A stretch of 64,000 nt of DNA from Mycolicibacter longobardus (GCF_002102265.1 NZ_LQPG01000055.1:62001-126000); one strand, 5' to 3'. Numbered from the stretch's first letter, positions 1 through 9,346 are shown. Numbers and translations: made by a program. The notes: a model not told the origin generated them from the sequence alone.

Positions 1-72
1 GGCGCGCTGGTTGACGACATCGTCTACACGGTGGCTATCACCGCCATTCAGGCGCAGGGGGTAACCCCGTGA
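1..72 (+). CDS. pta: Phosphate acetyltransferase, C-terminal end (partial)
   Basis: The window opens inside a gene; only the last 23 codons before the TGA at 70-72 are present. They read DDIVYTVAITAIQAQ near the end, the typical C-terminus of mycobacterial Pta, which interconverts acetyl-CoA and acetyl phosphate. The stop overlaps the GTG start of ackA (GTGA, 69-72), as expected for the pta-ackA acetate operon. Identification rests on this short tail plus the adjacent acetate kinase, so the gene's integrity upstream is unknown. Confidence 0.85.
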   Translation, partial: GALVDDIVYTVAITAIQAQGVTP

Positions 73-1223
73 TCGGTGCCACGGCCGGCCTGGTGCTGGT
101 GCTCAACTCCGGCTCCTCGTCGATCAAGTTCCAGCTGGTCGATCCGGTGGCCGGCCCGGCGCTGCTCTCCGGACTGGTGGAGCAGATCGGAGAGCCGGAC
201 AGCGCGATCGCCGACCATGCCGCGGGCTTGCGGCTGATCCACCGGCAACTCAGCGACTCCGGCATCGACCTGGCCGCGGTCCGCGCCGTAGGGCACCGGG
301 TGGTGCACGGCGGCGACCTGTTCTACGCACCCACGCTGATCACCGACGAGGTGGTGGCCGAGGTGGCACGGCTGGCCGAGTTGGCGCCGTTGCACAACCC
401 GGCCAACGTGATCGGGATCGAGGTGGCCCGCACCGACTTTCCCGACGTCCCGCATGTGGCGGTGTTCGACACCGGCTTCTTCCACTCGCTGCCGGCCGCC
501 GCCGCCAGCTACGCGATCGACCACGACGTCGCGAGCCGATACGGTATCCGCCGCTACGGGTTTCACGGCACCTCGCACGAGTATGTCGCCGGTGAGGTCG
601 CCGCGGTGCTGGTCCGCGACCTCGGCGAGCTGAACACCATCGTGCTGCACCTGGGCAATGGCGCCTCGGCCTCGGCGGTGCGCGGCGGGGTGGCCGTCGA
701 GACGTCCATGGGGCTTACCCCGCTGGAAGGCCTGGTGATGGGCACTCGCAGCGGCGACATCGATCCCGGCGTGCTGTTCCATCTCAACCGCACCGCCGGT
801 CTGGGCGTCGACAAGCTCGACGAGTTGCTCAACCGTCGCTCCGGGCTGAAGGGACTCTGCGGGGTCAACGACTTCCGGGAGCTGCTCGAGCAGCGAGCGG
901 CCGGCGGTGCGTCGGGCGAGGCGGCCGCGCTGGCCTACGACGTCTACATTCACCGGCTCCGCAAGTACGTCGGCGCCTACCTGGCGGTGCTGGGCCATGT
1001 CGACGCGATTGCGTTCACGGCCGGCGTGGGGGAGAACGCGCCCGAGGTGCGCGAAGACGCGCTGGCGGGTTTGGACGGGCTGGGCATCACCGTGGACCGC
1101 GAACGCAACCGCGCGGGCAGGGGAGCGCGGATCATCTCTGCCGACGGGTCGCGCACCACCGTCCTGGTGGTTCCCACCAACGAGGAACTGGCGATCGCGC
1201 GGGCCGCCTGGCAGTTCGTGTGA
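69..1223 (+). CDS. ackA: Acetate kinase
   Basis: Catalyses ATP-dependent interconversion of acetate and acetyl phosphate in the cytosol, the partner step of Pta. The 384-residue product has the usual family length and signatures: LVLNSGSSSIKFQL at the N-terminus, the VFDTGFF and YGFHGTSH motifs in the first half, the nucleotide-binding LHLGNGAS, the MGLTPLEGLVMGTRSGD stretch and a C-terminal AFTAGVGENAPEVR. The GTG start overlaps the pta stop, and the stop overlaps the GTG start of the following sensor kinase, so pta, ackA and the two-component genes look like one coupled transcript. In M. tuberculosis ackA is instead followed by pknG on the other strand, so the downstream context differs here. 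Confidence 0.97.
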   Translation: MIGATAGLVLVLNSGSSSIKFQLVDPVAGPALLSGLVEQIGEPDSAIADHAAGLRLIHRQLSDSGIDLAAVRAVGHRVVHGGDLFYAPTLITDEVVAEVARLAELAPLHNPANVIGIEVARTDFPDVPHVAVFDTGFFHSLPAAAASYAIDHDVASRYGIRRYGFHGTSHEYVAGEVAAVLVRDLGELNTIVLHLGNGASASAVRGGVAVETSMGLTPLEGLVMGTRSGDIDPGVLFHLNRTAGLGVDKLDELLNRRSGLKGLCGVNDFRELLEQRAAGGASGEAAALAYDVYIHRLRKYVGAYLAVLGHVDAIAFTAGVGENAPEVREDALAGLDGLGITVDRERNRAGRGARIISADGSRTTVLVVPTNEELAIARAAWQFV

Positions 1224-2344
1224 CCACCGTTCGCGATCTGGATCCGGTGACCCCGCTGTGGCGGGCCGCGCAGGTGTTCCGGCTGCTGAGTTGCCTGTAC
1301 GCGCTGGGATTTCAGTTCGCGATCAACGACGACCTGCGCCGGCCCGGACTGGCCTGGCTGTTGTTCGCCGGGCTGATCGGCTGGAGCGGACTCTGCGCGG
1401 CCGGCTACCTGCGCGGCTTCGCCCGCCGCCCGGCGTGGGTGATCGCCGACATCGTCGTCGTCGCTGCCCTGATGATCTCCACCGACCTGGTCGCCTCCCC
1501 GCAGTGGGAACTCGACAACCAGTCCTGGCCGACGACGCTGTGGGCCAGCAACGCCACCGTCTCGGGCGCCCTGCAGTTCGGCCCGGTCGGCGGCATGGCG
1601 GCCGGGGCCGTGGTGGCCGCGGCCAACGCCGTCGTCAAGGGCTACCTGAGCCTCAACTTCGGCCGCAACGCCACCGTGATCGTCGAGGTGGCCCTGGGCC
1701 TGGCGGTCGGCATGGCAGCGCAGACGGCACGGCGGGCGCACGACGAGCTGCAGCGGGCGACCCGGCTGTCCGCTGCCACCGAGGAACGCGAGCGGTTGTC
1801 CCGGCACGTCCACGACGGTGTCATTCAGGTACTGGCGCTGGTCGCCCGCCGGGGACGCGAGATCGGCGGCGCCACAGCCGAGTTGGCAGAGCTGGCCGGC
1901 GAACAGGAACGTGCGCTGCGCCGCCTGGTGAGCTCCGCCGATCTCAGCGCAGACACCGATGCCACCGATCTTCGGGCGTTGCTGAGCCGTCGCGAGGACG
2001 ACCGGGTGTCGGTGAGCCTGCCGGGCACCCCGGTGGTGCTGGAGCGGCACACGGCCGCTGAACTCGACGCCGCGGTGGGCAATGCGCTGGACAACGTGCG
2101 GGCCCACGCCGGTCCCGCCGCCCGGGCGTTCGTGCTCTGCGAAGACCTCGGCGAGGTGGTGACCGTCAGCGTGCGCGATGACGGCGTGGGCATCGCCGCC
2201 GGCCGACTGCAAGAAGCCGCCCGCCAGGGCCACGTCGGGGTGTCGAAGTCGATCGTGGGCCGGCTGGCGGCGCTGGGCGGCAGTGCCGTGCTGCACACCG
2301 AGGTCGGGGAGGGAACCGAGTGGGAACTCAGCATCCGACGGTGA
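1220..2344 (+). CDS. MacS-type (DUF5931-like) sensor histidine kinase
   Basis: A 374-residue sensor kinase of the NarL-partner class. The N-terminal half is hydrophobic with about five membrane segments (roughly residues 15-165), matching the DUF5931 input region of MacS-family kinases. The dimerisation and phosphotransfer segment contains SRHVHDGVIQVL with the likely phosphoacceptor His198. The ATPase domain shows an N-box (VGNALDNVRAH), a G1 box (VRDDGVGI) and GHVGVSKSIVGRLAALGG. Its GTG start overlaps the ackA stop and its end overlaps the response regulator by 25 nt, indicating tight coupling. The ligand is unknown; coupling to pta-ackA suggests, as inference only, control linked to acetate or energy status. 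Confidence 0.88.
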   Translation: MTTVRDLDPVTPLWRAAQVFRLLSCLYALGFQFAINDDLRRPGLAWLLFAGLIGWSGLCAAGYLRGFARRPAWVIADIVVVAALMISTDLVASPQWELDNQSWPTTLWASNATVSGALQFGPVGGMAAGAVVAAANAVVKGYLSLNFGRNATVIVEVALGLAVGMAAQTARRAHDELQRATRLSAATEERERLSRHVHDGVIQVLALVARRGREIGGATAELAELAGEQERALRRLVSSADLSADTDATDLRALLSRREDDRVSVSLPGTPVVLERHTAAELDAAVGNALDNVRAHAGPAARAFVLCEDLGEVVTVSVRDDGVGIAAGRLQEAARQGHVGVSKSIVGRLAALGGSAVLHTEVGEGTEWELSIRR

Positions 2345-2973
2345 TGGTGGTCGACGACCATCCGATCTGGCGAGACGCGGTCGCCCGCGACCTGGCCGAT
2401 TCCGGGTTCACCGTGGTGGCCACCGCCGACGCCGTGGATACGGCGCGCCGCCGGGCCGCGGTCGTCAAACCCGACGTGGTGCTGATGGATATGCGCCTCG
2501 GTGACGGCGACGGGGTAGCCGCGACCACCGCGGTGCTCGAGGTCTCACCGTCGTCTCGGGTGTTGGTGTTGTCGGCCTCCGACGAACGCGACGACGTATT
2601 GCAGGCCGTCAAAGCCGGGGCGATCGGATACCTGGTCAAAAGCGCCTCGCGGGAGGAGTTGACCGATGCCGTGCACGCCACCGCGGCCGGTCGCGCCGTG
2701 TTCACCCCGGGACTGGCCGGGCTGGTGCTGGGTGAGTACCGCCGCCTCGAGCGCAGCTCGGACGCCGGGCCCGCCACCCCCGCCCTGACCGAACGGGAGA
2801 CCGAGGTGCTGCGTCACGTGGCCAAAGGCCTGTCCGCCAAGCAGATCGCCCAGCGGCTCTCACTGAGCCACCGCACCGTGGAGAACCACGTGCAGGCGAC
2901 GTTTCGCAAACTGCAGGTCGCCAACCGGGTGGAGGCGACCCGCTACGCCATCGAGCACGGCTTGGACAGCTGA
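2320..2973 (+). CDS. NarL/LuxR-family response regulator
   Basis: A 217-residue cytosolic regulator paired with the preceding kinase. The receiver domain carries the acidic pair VVDDH and the phosphoacceptor Asp57 in VLMDMRLGDGDG, with the conserved Lys in YLVKSAS. The C-terminal LuxR-type helix-turn-helix reads LTERETEVLRHVAKGLSAKQ followed by SLSHRTVENHVQ. The GTG start at 2320 lies inside the kinase gene; GTG 2341 or ATG 2344 are alternatives that would shorten the overlap but leave little before the receiver domain. No target promoter can be assigned from sequence; the immediate upstream operon and the membrane-protein genes downstream are candidates. Confidence 0.92.
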   Translation: MGTQHPTVMVVDDHPIWRDAVARDLADSGFTVVATADAVDTARRRAAVVKPDVVLMDMRLGDGDGVAATTAVLEVSPSSRVLVLSASDERDDVLQAVKAGAIGYLVKSASREELTDAVHATAAGRAVFTPGLAGLVLGEYRRLERSSDAGPATPALTERETEVLRHVAKGLSAKQIAQRLSLSHRTVENHVQATFRKLQVANRVEATRYAIEHGLDS

Positions 2974-3025
2974 CCGGCCAAGTCGAGTAGTCCTACTCAT
3001 CCGCTGCGGCCGTCGGCCCGGCATC

Positions 3026-4789
3026 GTGGCCGACATGACCGAACCACGCGCCGTCATCAACCGGCTCTCCGCCGAATGCCACGCACTGTCCTGGCAGCTC
3101 AACCGTGTTTCCGGCGAACTCGCCGAACTGGACCGGATGCTGAGCATCACGGCGGCTCCAGTGCCACAAATGGCCCCGGTCGCCGAAATGGCCTCGATAG
3201 CCCCGATGGCCCCGTCGCGCCCGGCCGTCACGGAGCCGAAACCGGCTCCGGCCGTGGGCGACTCGGGCTGGGTCGGCAAGCTGCTGGCCGTCGCGGGCGT
3301 GGCGGTGACGCTGGTCGGCGTGGTGCTGCTGCTGGTGCTGGCCGCCCAGGCCGGCATCCTGCGGCCCCAGATCCGGGTCGCCGGCGGCTTCGCGCTGTCG
3401 GCTGCGCTGGTCGGTGCGGCGTGCCGGCTGCGCAGCCGGCCGGGTGGACGAACCGGGGCCATCGCGCTGGCCGCCACCGGGATCGCCGCGGCCTACCTGG
3501 ACGTCATCGCGATCACCGCGTTCTACCAGTGGGTGGCCGCGCCCGTCGGTCTGGCGCTGGCAGCCGCGGTGGGCGGCGCCGGCCTGGCCCTGGCGCGGCG
3601 CTGGGACTCCGAACACCTCGGACTGCTGGTGCTGGTTCCGCTGATCGGTCTGGCCCCGATCCTCACCGGTGACGTCGACCTGCTGCTGATCGGTTTCCTG
3701 TTGGCACTGTCGGCGGCGGCGCTGCCGGTGCAGTTGGGCAGGGACTGGATCGGGATGTTCGCGGCCCGGATCGCGGCGGCGACGCTGCCGTTGTTGGCCG
3801 CGCTGGTCGTGTCCGGCCACGACCAACGCTGGCTGATCGTCGGTGCCTGCGTCGCCGCGATCCTGGCCGTCGTCGGAGGACTGCTGTTGCTGCCGGCCAC
3901 CACCAGGCCGGGCGTACTGGCGCTGCTGACGGCCGCCGGAACCCTGCCGGTGCTGGCGGCCGGGGCCGCAGTGGATCGGGCGCCGGCCACCGTGCTGGCC
4001 GCGGCGCTGTCGGTGGCGATGCTCGCGGTCGTCCTGGTCGGGCGGGCGCTGCCGCCGGTCGCCGTGCAGGTCTTTGCGGCGCTGTCCGCGATCGCCGCGC
4101 TGATCGCGGTCACCACGGCGTTCAGCGGCTCGGTGCTGGCCCCGATCCTGCTGGCTATGGCGGTGATGGTCGCCGTCGCCGGCCGCCAGAGCGCTGTGGC
4201 GCGTTGGGCGGCAGCCGGATTCGGGTTCGTCGGGGTCATCGTGTACCTCGGCTACGCGTCACCGGGCAGTCTGATCACCGCGACGGTGATGCCCACCGCC
4301 GACACGGTGTCCACGCTGGTCGCCAGCGTGCTGCTGATCGCGCTCGTGATCGCCGTCGCACGCGCATACGTCGCGGGCGGGGTTGGCGAAGGTACGAACT
4401 CGGGCGACGCACCGGTCCTGGCCACAGCCGGCGGGGCGCTGATCGGCTACGCCGTCACCGCGTTCACCGTCACCGCCGGCGTCGCGATCGGCGGCACCGG
4501 CGGGTTCCTGGCCGGCCACATGGTCGCCACCCTCTGCTGGATCGCGTTGGCGGCCGCGCTGCTGCGCTACGCGTTGCGACTGGCCGACCGCGAAGCCCGA
4601 ACGTGGGCGGTCACCACCGGGCTGGCGCTCACCGGCGCCGCCACCGCGAAGTTGTTCCTGTTCGACCTGGGCACCCTCGACGGCATGTTCCGGGTGGCGG
4701 CATTCATCGTCGCGGGCCTGCTGCTGCTGGGCATGGGCACCGGCTACGCCCGCAGCCTGGCGCAACAGGACTCCGGCGGGCAGCGTTGA
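3026..4789 (+). CDS. DUF2339-type multi-pass membrane protein
   Basis: A 587-residue integral membrane protein. After a short N-terminal segment (residues about 1-75) that looks coiled-coil then Ala/Pro/Met-rich, the rest is almost continuously hydrophobic with well over ten membrane segments, the organisation of DUF2339 proteins. No catalytic motif is visible. Start GTG 3026 gives MADMTEP; ATG 3035 is an equally plausible start. The stop TGA (4787-4789) overlaps the ATG of the acyltransferase gene, implying co-translation. The function of the family is unknown; a role in envelope biology is suggested only by its partner gene. Confidence 0.75.
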   Translation: MADMTEPRAVINRLSAECHALSWQLNRVSGELAELDRMLSITAAPVPQMAPVAEMASIAPMAPSRPAVTEPKPAPAVGDSGWVGKLLAVAGVAVTLVGVVLLLVLAAQAGILRPQIRVAGGFALSAALVGAACRLRSRPGGRTGAIALAATGIAAAYLDVIAITAFYQWVAAPVGLALAAAVGGAGLALARRWDSEHLGLLVLVPLIGLAPILTGDVDLLLIGFLLALSAAALPVQLGRDWIGMFAARIAAATLPLLAALVVSGHDQRWLIVGACVAAILAVVGGLLLLPATTRPGVLALLTAAGTLPVLAAGAAVDRAPATVLAAALSVAMLAVVLVGRALPPVAVQVFAALSAIAALIAVTTAFSGSVLAPILLAMAVMVAVAGRQSAVARWAAAGFGFVGVIVYLGYASPGSLITATVMPTADTVSTLVASVLLIALVIAVARAYVAGGVGEGTNSGDAPVLATAGGALIGYAVTAFTVTAGVAIGGTGGFLAGHMVATLCWIALAAALLRYALRLADREARTWAVTTGLALTGAATAKLFLFDLGTLDGMFRVAAFIVAGLLLLGMGTGYARSLAQQDSGGQR

Positions 4790-6186
4790 TGAGCTTCCCC
4801 GACCCCACCGAGCTCGCTGCGGCCACCCCGGTCGGGCGCGACCGCGCCCTGGACGTCATGCGGATCACCGCGCTGCTCGGCGTCGTCGCCGGCCACACCG
4901 TGATGGCCACCAGCGTCATCCGCGACGGTGTGCTGATCTGGGACAACCTGCTCACCACATCGCCGGCGCTGGCCGGGCTGACCTGGATCTCCCAGATCAT
5001 GCCGCTGTTCTTCTTCGCCGGCGCCGCCGCCTGCCTGACCTCATGGCAGCCGGGTGGGGATTGGGGCGGCTGGTTGATGAGACGCTGCACCCGGCTGTTC
5101 CGGCCGGTCTTCTACTACCTGGGATTCTGGGCGGTCGCGCTGACGCTGTTGCGCCCGTGGCTGCCGCGGCACGTCTACGAACCGGTCGCCGGGATCAGCA
5201 TCCAGCTGCTGTGGTTCCTCGGCGCTTACGTGCTGGTGCTGGCCGCCATACCGATGCTGTACCGGATCAACACCACCGGAAGGCTTTTCGCCGGAGTGGC
5301 AGGTGTCTACGGCGGGATCGCGGTCATCGACGCGCTGCGGCTGAACCACCCGGCGCTGGCGCCGGCCGGCTATCTGAACCTCGCGGTCTGGCTCATCCCG
5401 GCCATGTTCGGTGTCGCCTACCGTCGAGAACTGCTGCCCCGGCGCGCCGCGCTGGCAACTGTGGCGGTCCTGCTGGCGATCGACGTCGCGTTGGTGCGGT
5501 TCGGGCCCTATCAGCTGAGCATGGTCGGCACCGGTGACCACCAGCTGTCCAACACCAGCCCGCCGTCGCTGCTGCTGGCCGGGCACGCGATCGCCATGAG
5601 CGCGCTGGCGATCTGCGCCGCGCCGGCGATCACCCGATGGGCGCAGCGGCCGCGGGTGTGGTGGCTGACCGCCGTCGGCAACTCCGGGGCAATGACGCTG
5701 TATCTGTGGCATATCCCGGTGCTGCTGGGTGTGCATCTGGCGTTCGACCAGCTGGGCTGGGCCCGCTACCCGAGCCTGCCGCATTTCGCCGCCGTCAGCG
5801 TCGCGCAGCTGGTGATCGTGGCCGTCGCGGTGGCGCTGCTGTTCGTGGTGCTGCGGCCGCTGGAGAACAACCCGCTGCCGGGCTGGGACAGCCCGGTCTC
5901 GGCGGCACCGGGTCGTGGCACCGCCGTGGGGTTGCTGCTGATGACGGCCGGGGTGGCCACGCTGGTGGCGGTCAAGTGGGGCCTCAAAGACCACGGGCTG
6001 ATCTGCGTGGCGGTCATGCTGGCCGCGCTCATCGGTGCGCGGGTGCTGGCCGCTCGGTCCGGCGGGTCTCCAGCAGGGAGTCGCGGTACAGTTTCGTCCT
6101 GTGAAATTCGGCCGATCCACGGTGTTGCCGGCGCTGCTCGTTGTTGGCGCACTGACGGTTTCGGCCTGCGGCGGAAGCTCCGGTGA
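4789..6186 (+). CDS. Membrane acyltransferase (acyltransferase 3 family)
   Basis: A 465-residue multi-pass protein beginning MSFPDPTEL, with RDRALDVMRITALLGVVAGH near the N-terminus. That motif (R-x-L-D-x-x-R followed by a membrane-embedded His) is characteristic of acyltransferase-3/OafA-like enzymes, which O-acylate envelope glycans or lipids. MPLFFFAGAAACLTSW and later hydrophobic segments fit the usual ten-helix fold. The ATG overlaps the preceding DUF2339 stop (TGATG). The last 86 nt overlap the start of pstS in another frame, leaving an Arg-rich tail that looks non-native, so the true end may have been extended by mutation. The acyl donor and acceptor cannot be read from sequence. Confidence 0.82.
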   Translation: MSFPDPTELAAATPVGRDRALDVMRITALLGVVAGHTVMATSVIRDGVLIWDNLLTTSPALAGLTWISQIMPLFFFAGAAACLTSWQPGGDWGGWLMRRCTRLFRPVFYYLGFWAVALTLLRPWLPRHVYEPVAGISIQLLWFLGAYVLVLAAIPMLYRINTTGRLFAGVAGVYGGIAVIDALRLNHPALAPAGYLNLAVWLIPAMFGVAYRRELLPRRAALATVAVLLAIDVALVRFGPYQLSMVGTGDHQLSNTSPPSLLLAGHAIAMSALAICAAPAITRWAQRPRVWWLTAVGNSGAMTLYLWHIPVLLGVHLAFDQLGWARYPSLPHFAAVSVAQLVIVAVAVALLFVVLRPLENNPLPGWDSPVSAAPGRGTAVGLLLMTAGVATLVAVKWGLKDHGLICVAVMLAALIGARVLAARSGGSPAGSRGTVSSCEIRPIHGVAGAARCWRTDGFGLRRKLR

Positions 6187-7231
6187 GTGGGCGTCCGGTG
6201 AGGACCCGGCCGCGGGGGTGGACTGCGGGGGCAAACAGGAACTGCACGCCAGCGGCTCGACTGCCCAGGCGAACGCGATCGAGCAGTTCATCTACGCCTA
6301 CAGCCGGGCCTGCCCCGGGCAGGCGCTGGCCTACAACGCCAACGGCTCCGTCTCCGGGTTGGACGACTTCATCGGCAGCGAGACCGATCTGGCCGGCTCC
6401 GACGCGGCGCTGGACCCCGCCAAGGGACAACCGGATCGCGCCGCGGAGCGGTGCGGTTCGCCGGCCTGGGATCTGCCGGTCGTGTTCGGGCCGATCGCGA
6501 TCAGCTATCACATCAACGGTGTGAACAGCCTGAACCTGGACGGCCCCACCCTGGCCAGGATCTTCAACGGCACGATCGGCACCTGGGACAATCCCGCGAT
6601 CAAGGCGCTCAACGCGAGCGTCCCGCTGCCCGCGGTGCCCATCCATGTGGTGTACCGCGGCGACCGGTCGGGGACCACCGCCAGCTTCCAGAAGTACCTC
6701 GAGAACGCCTCCGACGGTGCGTGGTTCGGCGGCGCCGGCGAGATGTTCAACGGCGGCATCGGCGAGGCAGCCACCGGGAGCAACGGCACGTCGACGGCGC
6801 TGCAGGCCACCGACGGCTCGATCACCTACGGTGAGTGGTCGTTCGCGGTCGGCAAGCAGTTGCCCATGGCGCAGATCATCAGCTCGGCGGGTTCCGCGCC
6901 GGTGTCCATCTCAGCCGAGTCGGTCGGCAAGACCATCGACGGGGCGAAGTTCATCGCGGGCTCTGGGCCGGGCTCCGGCCACGACCATGACCTGGTGCTG
7001 GACATGACGTCGTTGAACCGGCCGGCCGCCCCGGGCGCCTATCCGATCGTGTCCGCGACCTACCAGATCGTGTGCTCGAAATACCCTGACGCCGCCGTCG
7101 GCACGGCGGTCAAGGCGTTCCTGCAGGCTGCGATCGGTCCCGGCCAGGACGGACTGGACCAGTACGGCTCCATTCCGCTCCCGGCGTCCTTCCAAACCAA
7201 GCTCCTGGCTTCGGTGAACGCCATCTCGTGA
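6101..7231 (+). CDS. pstS: Phosphate-binding lipoprotein PstS-like
   Basis: A 376-residue periplasmic substrate-binding lipoprotein for high-affinity phosphate uptake. GTG 6101 is chosen as start because it leads directly into a signal peptide ending in a lipobox, LTVSAC, with the modified Cys at residue 23. Family motifs include GSTAQANAIEQF, SVSGLDDFIGSETDLAGSD (phosphate contacts) and YRGDRSGTTASFQKYL. No pstC, pstA or pstB is nearby, so it must work with a permease encoded elsewhere or in sensing. A PknD-like receptor kinase follows 87 bp downstream, an arrangement also seen for M. tuberculosis pstS2-pknD. Confidence 0.93.
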   Translation: MKFGRSTVLPALLVVGALTVSACGGSSGEWASGEDPAAGVDCGGKQELHASGSTAQANAIEQFIYAYSRACPGQALAYNANGSVSGLDDFIGSETDLAGSDAALDPAKGQPDRAAERCGSPAWDLPVVFGPIAISYHINGVNSLNLDGPTLARIFNGTIGTWDNPAIKALNASVPLPAVPIHVVYRGDRSGTTASFQKYLENASDGAWFGGAGEMFNGGIGEAATGSNGTSTALQATDGSITYGEWSFAVGKQLPMAQIISSAGSAPVSISAESVGKTIDGAKFIAGSGPGSGHDHDLVLDMTSLNRPAAPGAYPIVSATYQIVCSKYPDAAVGTAVKAFLQAAIGPGQDGLDQYGSIPLPASFQTKLLASVNAIS

Positions 7232-7318
7232 CCATTTGCGGCGTTGGCGCCGGTTAGGCTGGTGGCCAGTCTTTCGCCGCGGTAGTGCGGCACCGTGTGG
7301 TCGAAAGGAGCGTCGTCG

Positions 7319-9346
7319 GTGAACAACACCGAGCCGGGTTCGCGGGCCGGGTCGCGTTTCGGCCCCTATCAGCTGGACCGGTTGTTGGGTCACGGCGTCG
7401 CGGGTGAGGTCTACCGCGCCGAGGACACTCGCAACGACGAGGTGGTGGCGCTGAAACTGATCTCCGAATCGCTCTCCTCCGACGAGGCCTTCCGCAGCCG
7501 GCTGGAGGACGAGGCTGAAGCCGCCGGTCAGTTGACCGAGCCGCACGTGGTACCGATCCGCGCCTACGGCGAGATCGATGACGTGCTCTACCTGGAGACG
7601 AGCCTGATCGACGGCACGGACCTGGCCACCCTGTTGGCCGACGGCGGGCCGCTGAGTCCGCCGCGGGCGGTGGCCATCGTGCGGCAGGTCGCCGCGGCGC
7701 TGGACGCGGCGCACAACGCCTACGTCATCCACCGTGACGTCAAACCCGACAACATCCTGGTCACCGAGGACGATCTGGCCCACCTGATGGACTTCGGCGT
7801 CGCCGCGGCCATCGCCGAGCCGGGTGCGCGGGCAGATCCGGCGGCCGGCACCGTCAACTACATGGCGCCCGAGCGCCTGACCGGAGAGCAGGCCACCCAC
7901 CTCGCCGACATCTACTCGCTGGCCTGCGTGCTGGCCGAGGCGCTGAGCGGGGAGCGCCCGTTCACCGCCGACACCGTCGACGAGGCGATCGAAGAACGCC
8001 GAAGTGCCGCACCCCCGCAACCCAGCAAGCTCCGCCCGGGGCGTGTTCCGGCGGCCATCGACGAGGTGCTGGCCCACGCGCTGGCCCGCAGGCCCGAGGA
8101 CCGCTACAGCAGCGCCGGCGAGCTGGCCGCCGCCGCCTACCAGGCACTGACCGAGCCCGAACGCCACCAGGTGTCCCGGATTCTGCGGCGCGGCGAGCCC
8201 GCACTGCACCTGCCCGGTGGCCTGGAGCCTGAGCCCCGAACCGAGCCCCGAGGCCAGGGCCGGGGTGGCTGGAGTGGCGTGGCACGGCAACCGGTGCCGG
8301 CCGGGGTGGGCCGACCGGGGTGGGTAGGTCCAGAAGCTGGTTTCGGCTCCGCTTTGGGAGCCGGTCTGGGCGGACCGCTGCCACCGCCGTTCCCGATGTC
8401 CCCCCTGCTGCGCAGCGACCTGGAGACCGGGACACCGGCCATGCCCCCGCCGGCCCGGCGCTGGCGGCTGCCCCGCAAGCCGGTGCTGGTGGCCGCAGCC
8501 GTGTTCGCCGCGGTTGCGCTCGTCGCCGGGATCGGGAACCTGGTGACCCGGCCTTCGACTGCGACGCCGGTGGCAGCGCCCCCGCAGGTGGTGTTGCCGT
8601 TCACCGACCTCGACTACCGGCTCTCGCCGGGCGGCGTGGCGCTGGACGGCGACGGCAACGTCTATGTCGCCAGCGAGGGCATGCACGGTCGGGTGGTGAA
8701 ACTGGCCGCCGATTCGGACGCCTCGACGGTGTTGCCGTTCAGCGACCAGTACCAGCCGCGCGGCCTGGTGGTCGACAACAGCGGCAACGTCTACTTCTCC
8801 GACGTCAACAACCGGGTGGTCAAGCTCGGGTCCGAGTCCGACACGCACACGGTGCTGCCGTTCGCCGGCCTGGACGACCCGGACGGGGTGGCGGTGGATT
8901 CCGATGGCAACGTCTACGTCGCCGACCGCGGCAGCGACGTGGTGCTGCGGCTGGAAGCCGCCACCAACACCCAGAGCACGCTGCCGTTCGTCGGGCTCAA
9001 CAAGCCCGACGGGGTCGCAGTGGACTCCGAGGGCAACGTCTACGTCACCGACACCGGTAACAACCGGGTGCTCAAGCTGCCGGCTGCGTCGAACGAACAG
9101 GTGGTGTTGCCCTTCACCGGCATAGTCGCGCCCTGGGGTATCGCGGTGGACGACGGCGGCAGCGTCTACGTCACCGAGCACAACCGCAACAAGGTCGTGA
9201 AACTGGCGGCCGGGGCGGCGATCCCGGAGGTGTTGCCGTTCACCGGTCTCAACGCGCCGCTGGACGTCGCCGTCGACAAGCAGGGGAACGTCTATGCCGC
9301 CGACCGCGGCAATGACCGGGTGGTCAAGGTGGCAGCAAACCGCTGA
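7319..9346 (+). CDS. pknD: PknD-like receptor Ser/Thr protein kinase with NHL propeller
   Basis: A 675-residue transmembrane Ser/Thr kinase. GTG 7319 is preferred over GTG 7295 because an AAAGGAG ribosome site lies at 7303-7309. The kinase domain (about 12-275) has the glycine loop LLGHGVAGEVYRAED, Lys46 in VALKLI, catalytic IHRDVKPDN with Asp140, MDFGVA and GTVNYMAPERL. A Pro/Gly-rich linker leads to one membrane helix (about 389-410), then an extracytoplasmic six-bladed NHL propeller (about 425-675) with repeats of the type VAVDSDGNVYVADRG. This is the architecture of M. tuberculosis PknD. The position after pstS suggests a phosphate- or osmotic-related input, by analogy. Confidence 0.93.
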   Translation: MNNTEPGSRAGSRFGPYQLDRLLGHGVAGEVYRAEDTRNDEVVALKLISESLSSDEAFRSRLEDEAEAAGQLTEPHVVPIRAYGEIDDVLYLETSLIDGTDLATLLADGGPLSPPRAVAIVRQVAAALDAAHNAYVIHRDVKPDNILVTEDDLAHLMDFGVAAAIAEPGARADPAAGTVNYMAPERLTGEQATHLADIYSLACVLAEALSGERPFTADTVDEAIEERRSAAPPQPSKLRPGRVPAAIDEVLAHALARRPEDRYSSAGELAAAAYQALTEPERHQVSRILRRGEPALHLPGGLEPEPRTEPRGQGRGGWSGVARQPVPAGVGRPGWVGPEAGFGSALGAGLGGPLPPPFPMSPLLRSDLETGTPAMPPPARRWRLPRKPVLVAAAVFAAVALVAGIGNLVTRPSTATPVAAPPQVVLPFTDLDYRLSPGGVALDGDGNVYVASEGMHGRVVKLAADSDASTVLPFSDQYQPRGLVVDNSGNVYFSDVNNRVVKLGSESDTHTVLPFAGLDDPDGVAVDSDGNVYVADRGSDVVLRLEAATNTQSTLPFVGLNKPDGVAVDSEGNVYVTDTGNNRVLKLPAASNEQVVLPFTGIVAPWGIAVDDGGSVYVTEHNRNKVVKLAAGAAIPEVLPFTGLNAPLDVAVDKQGNVYAADRGNDRVVKVAANR

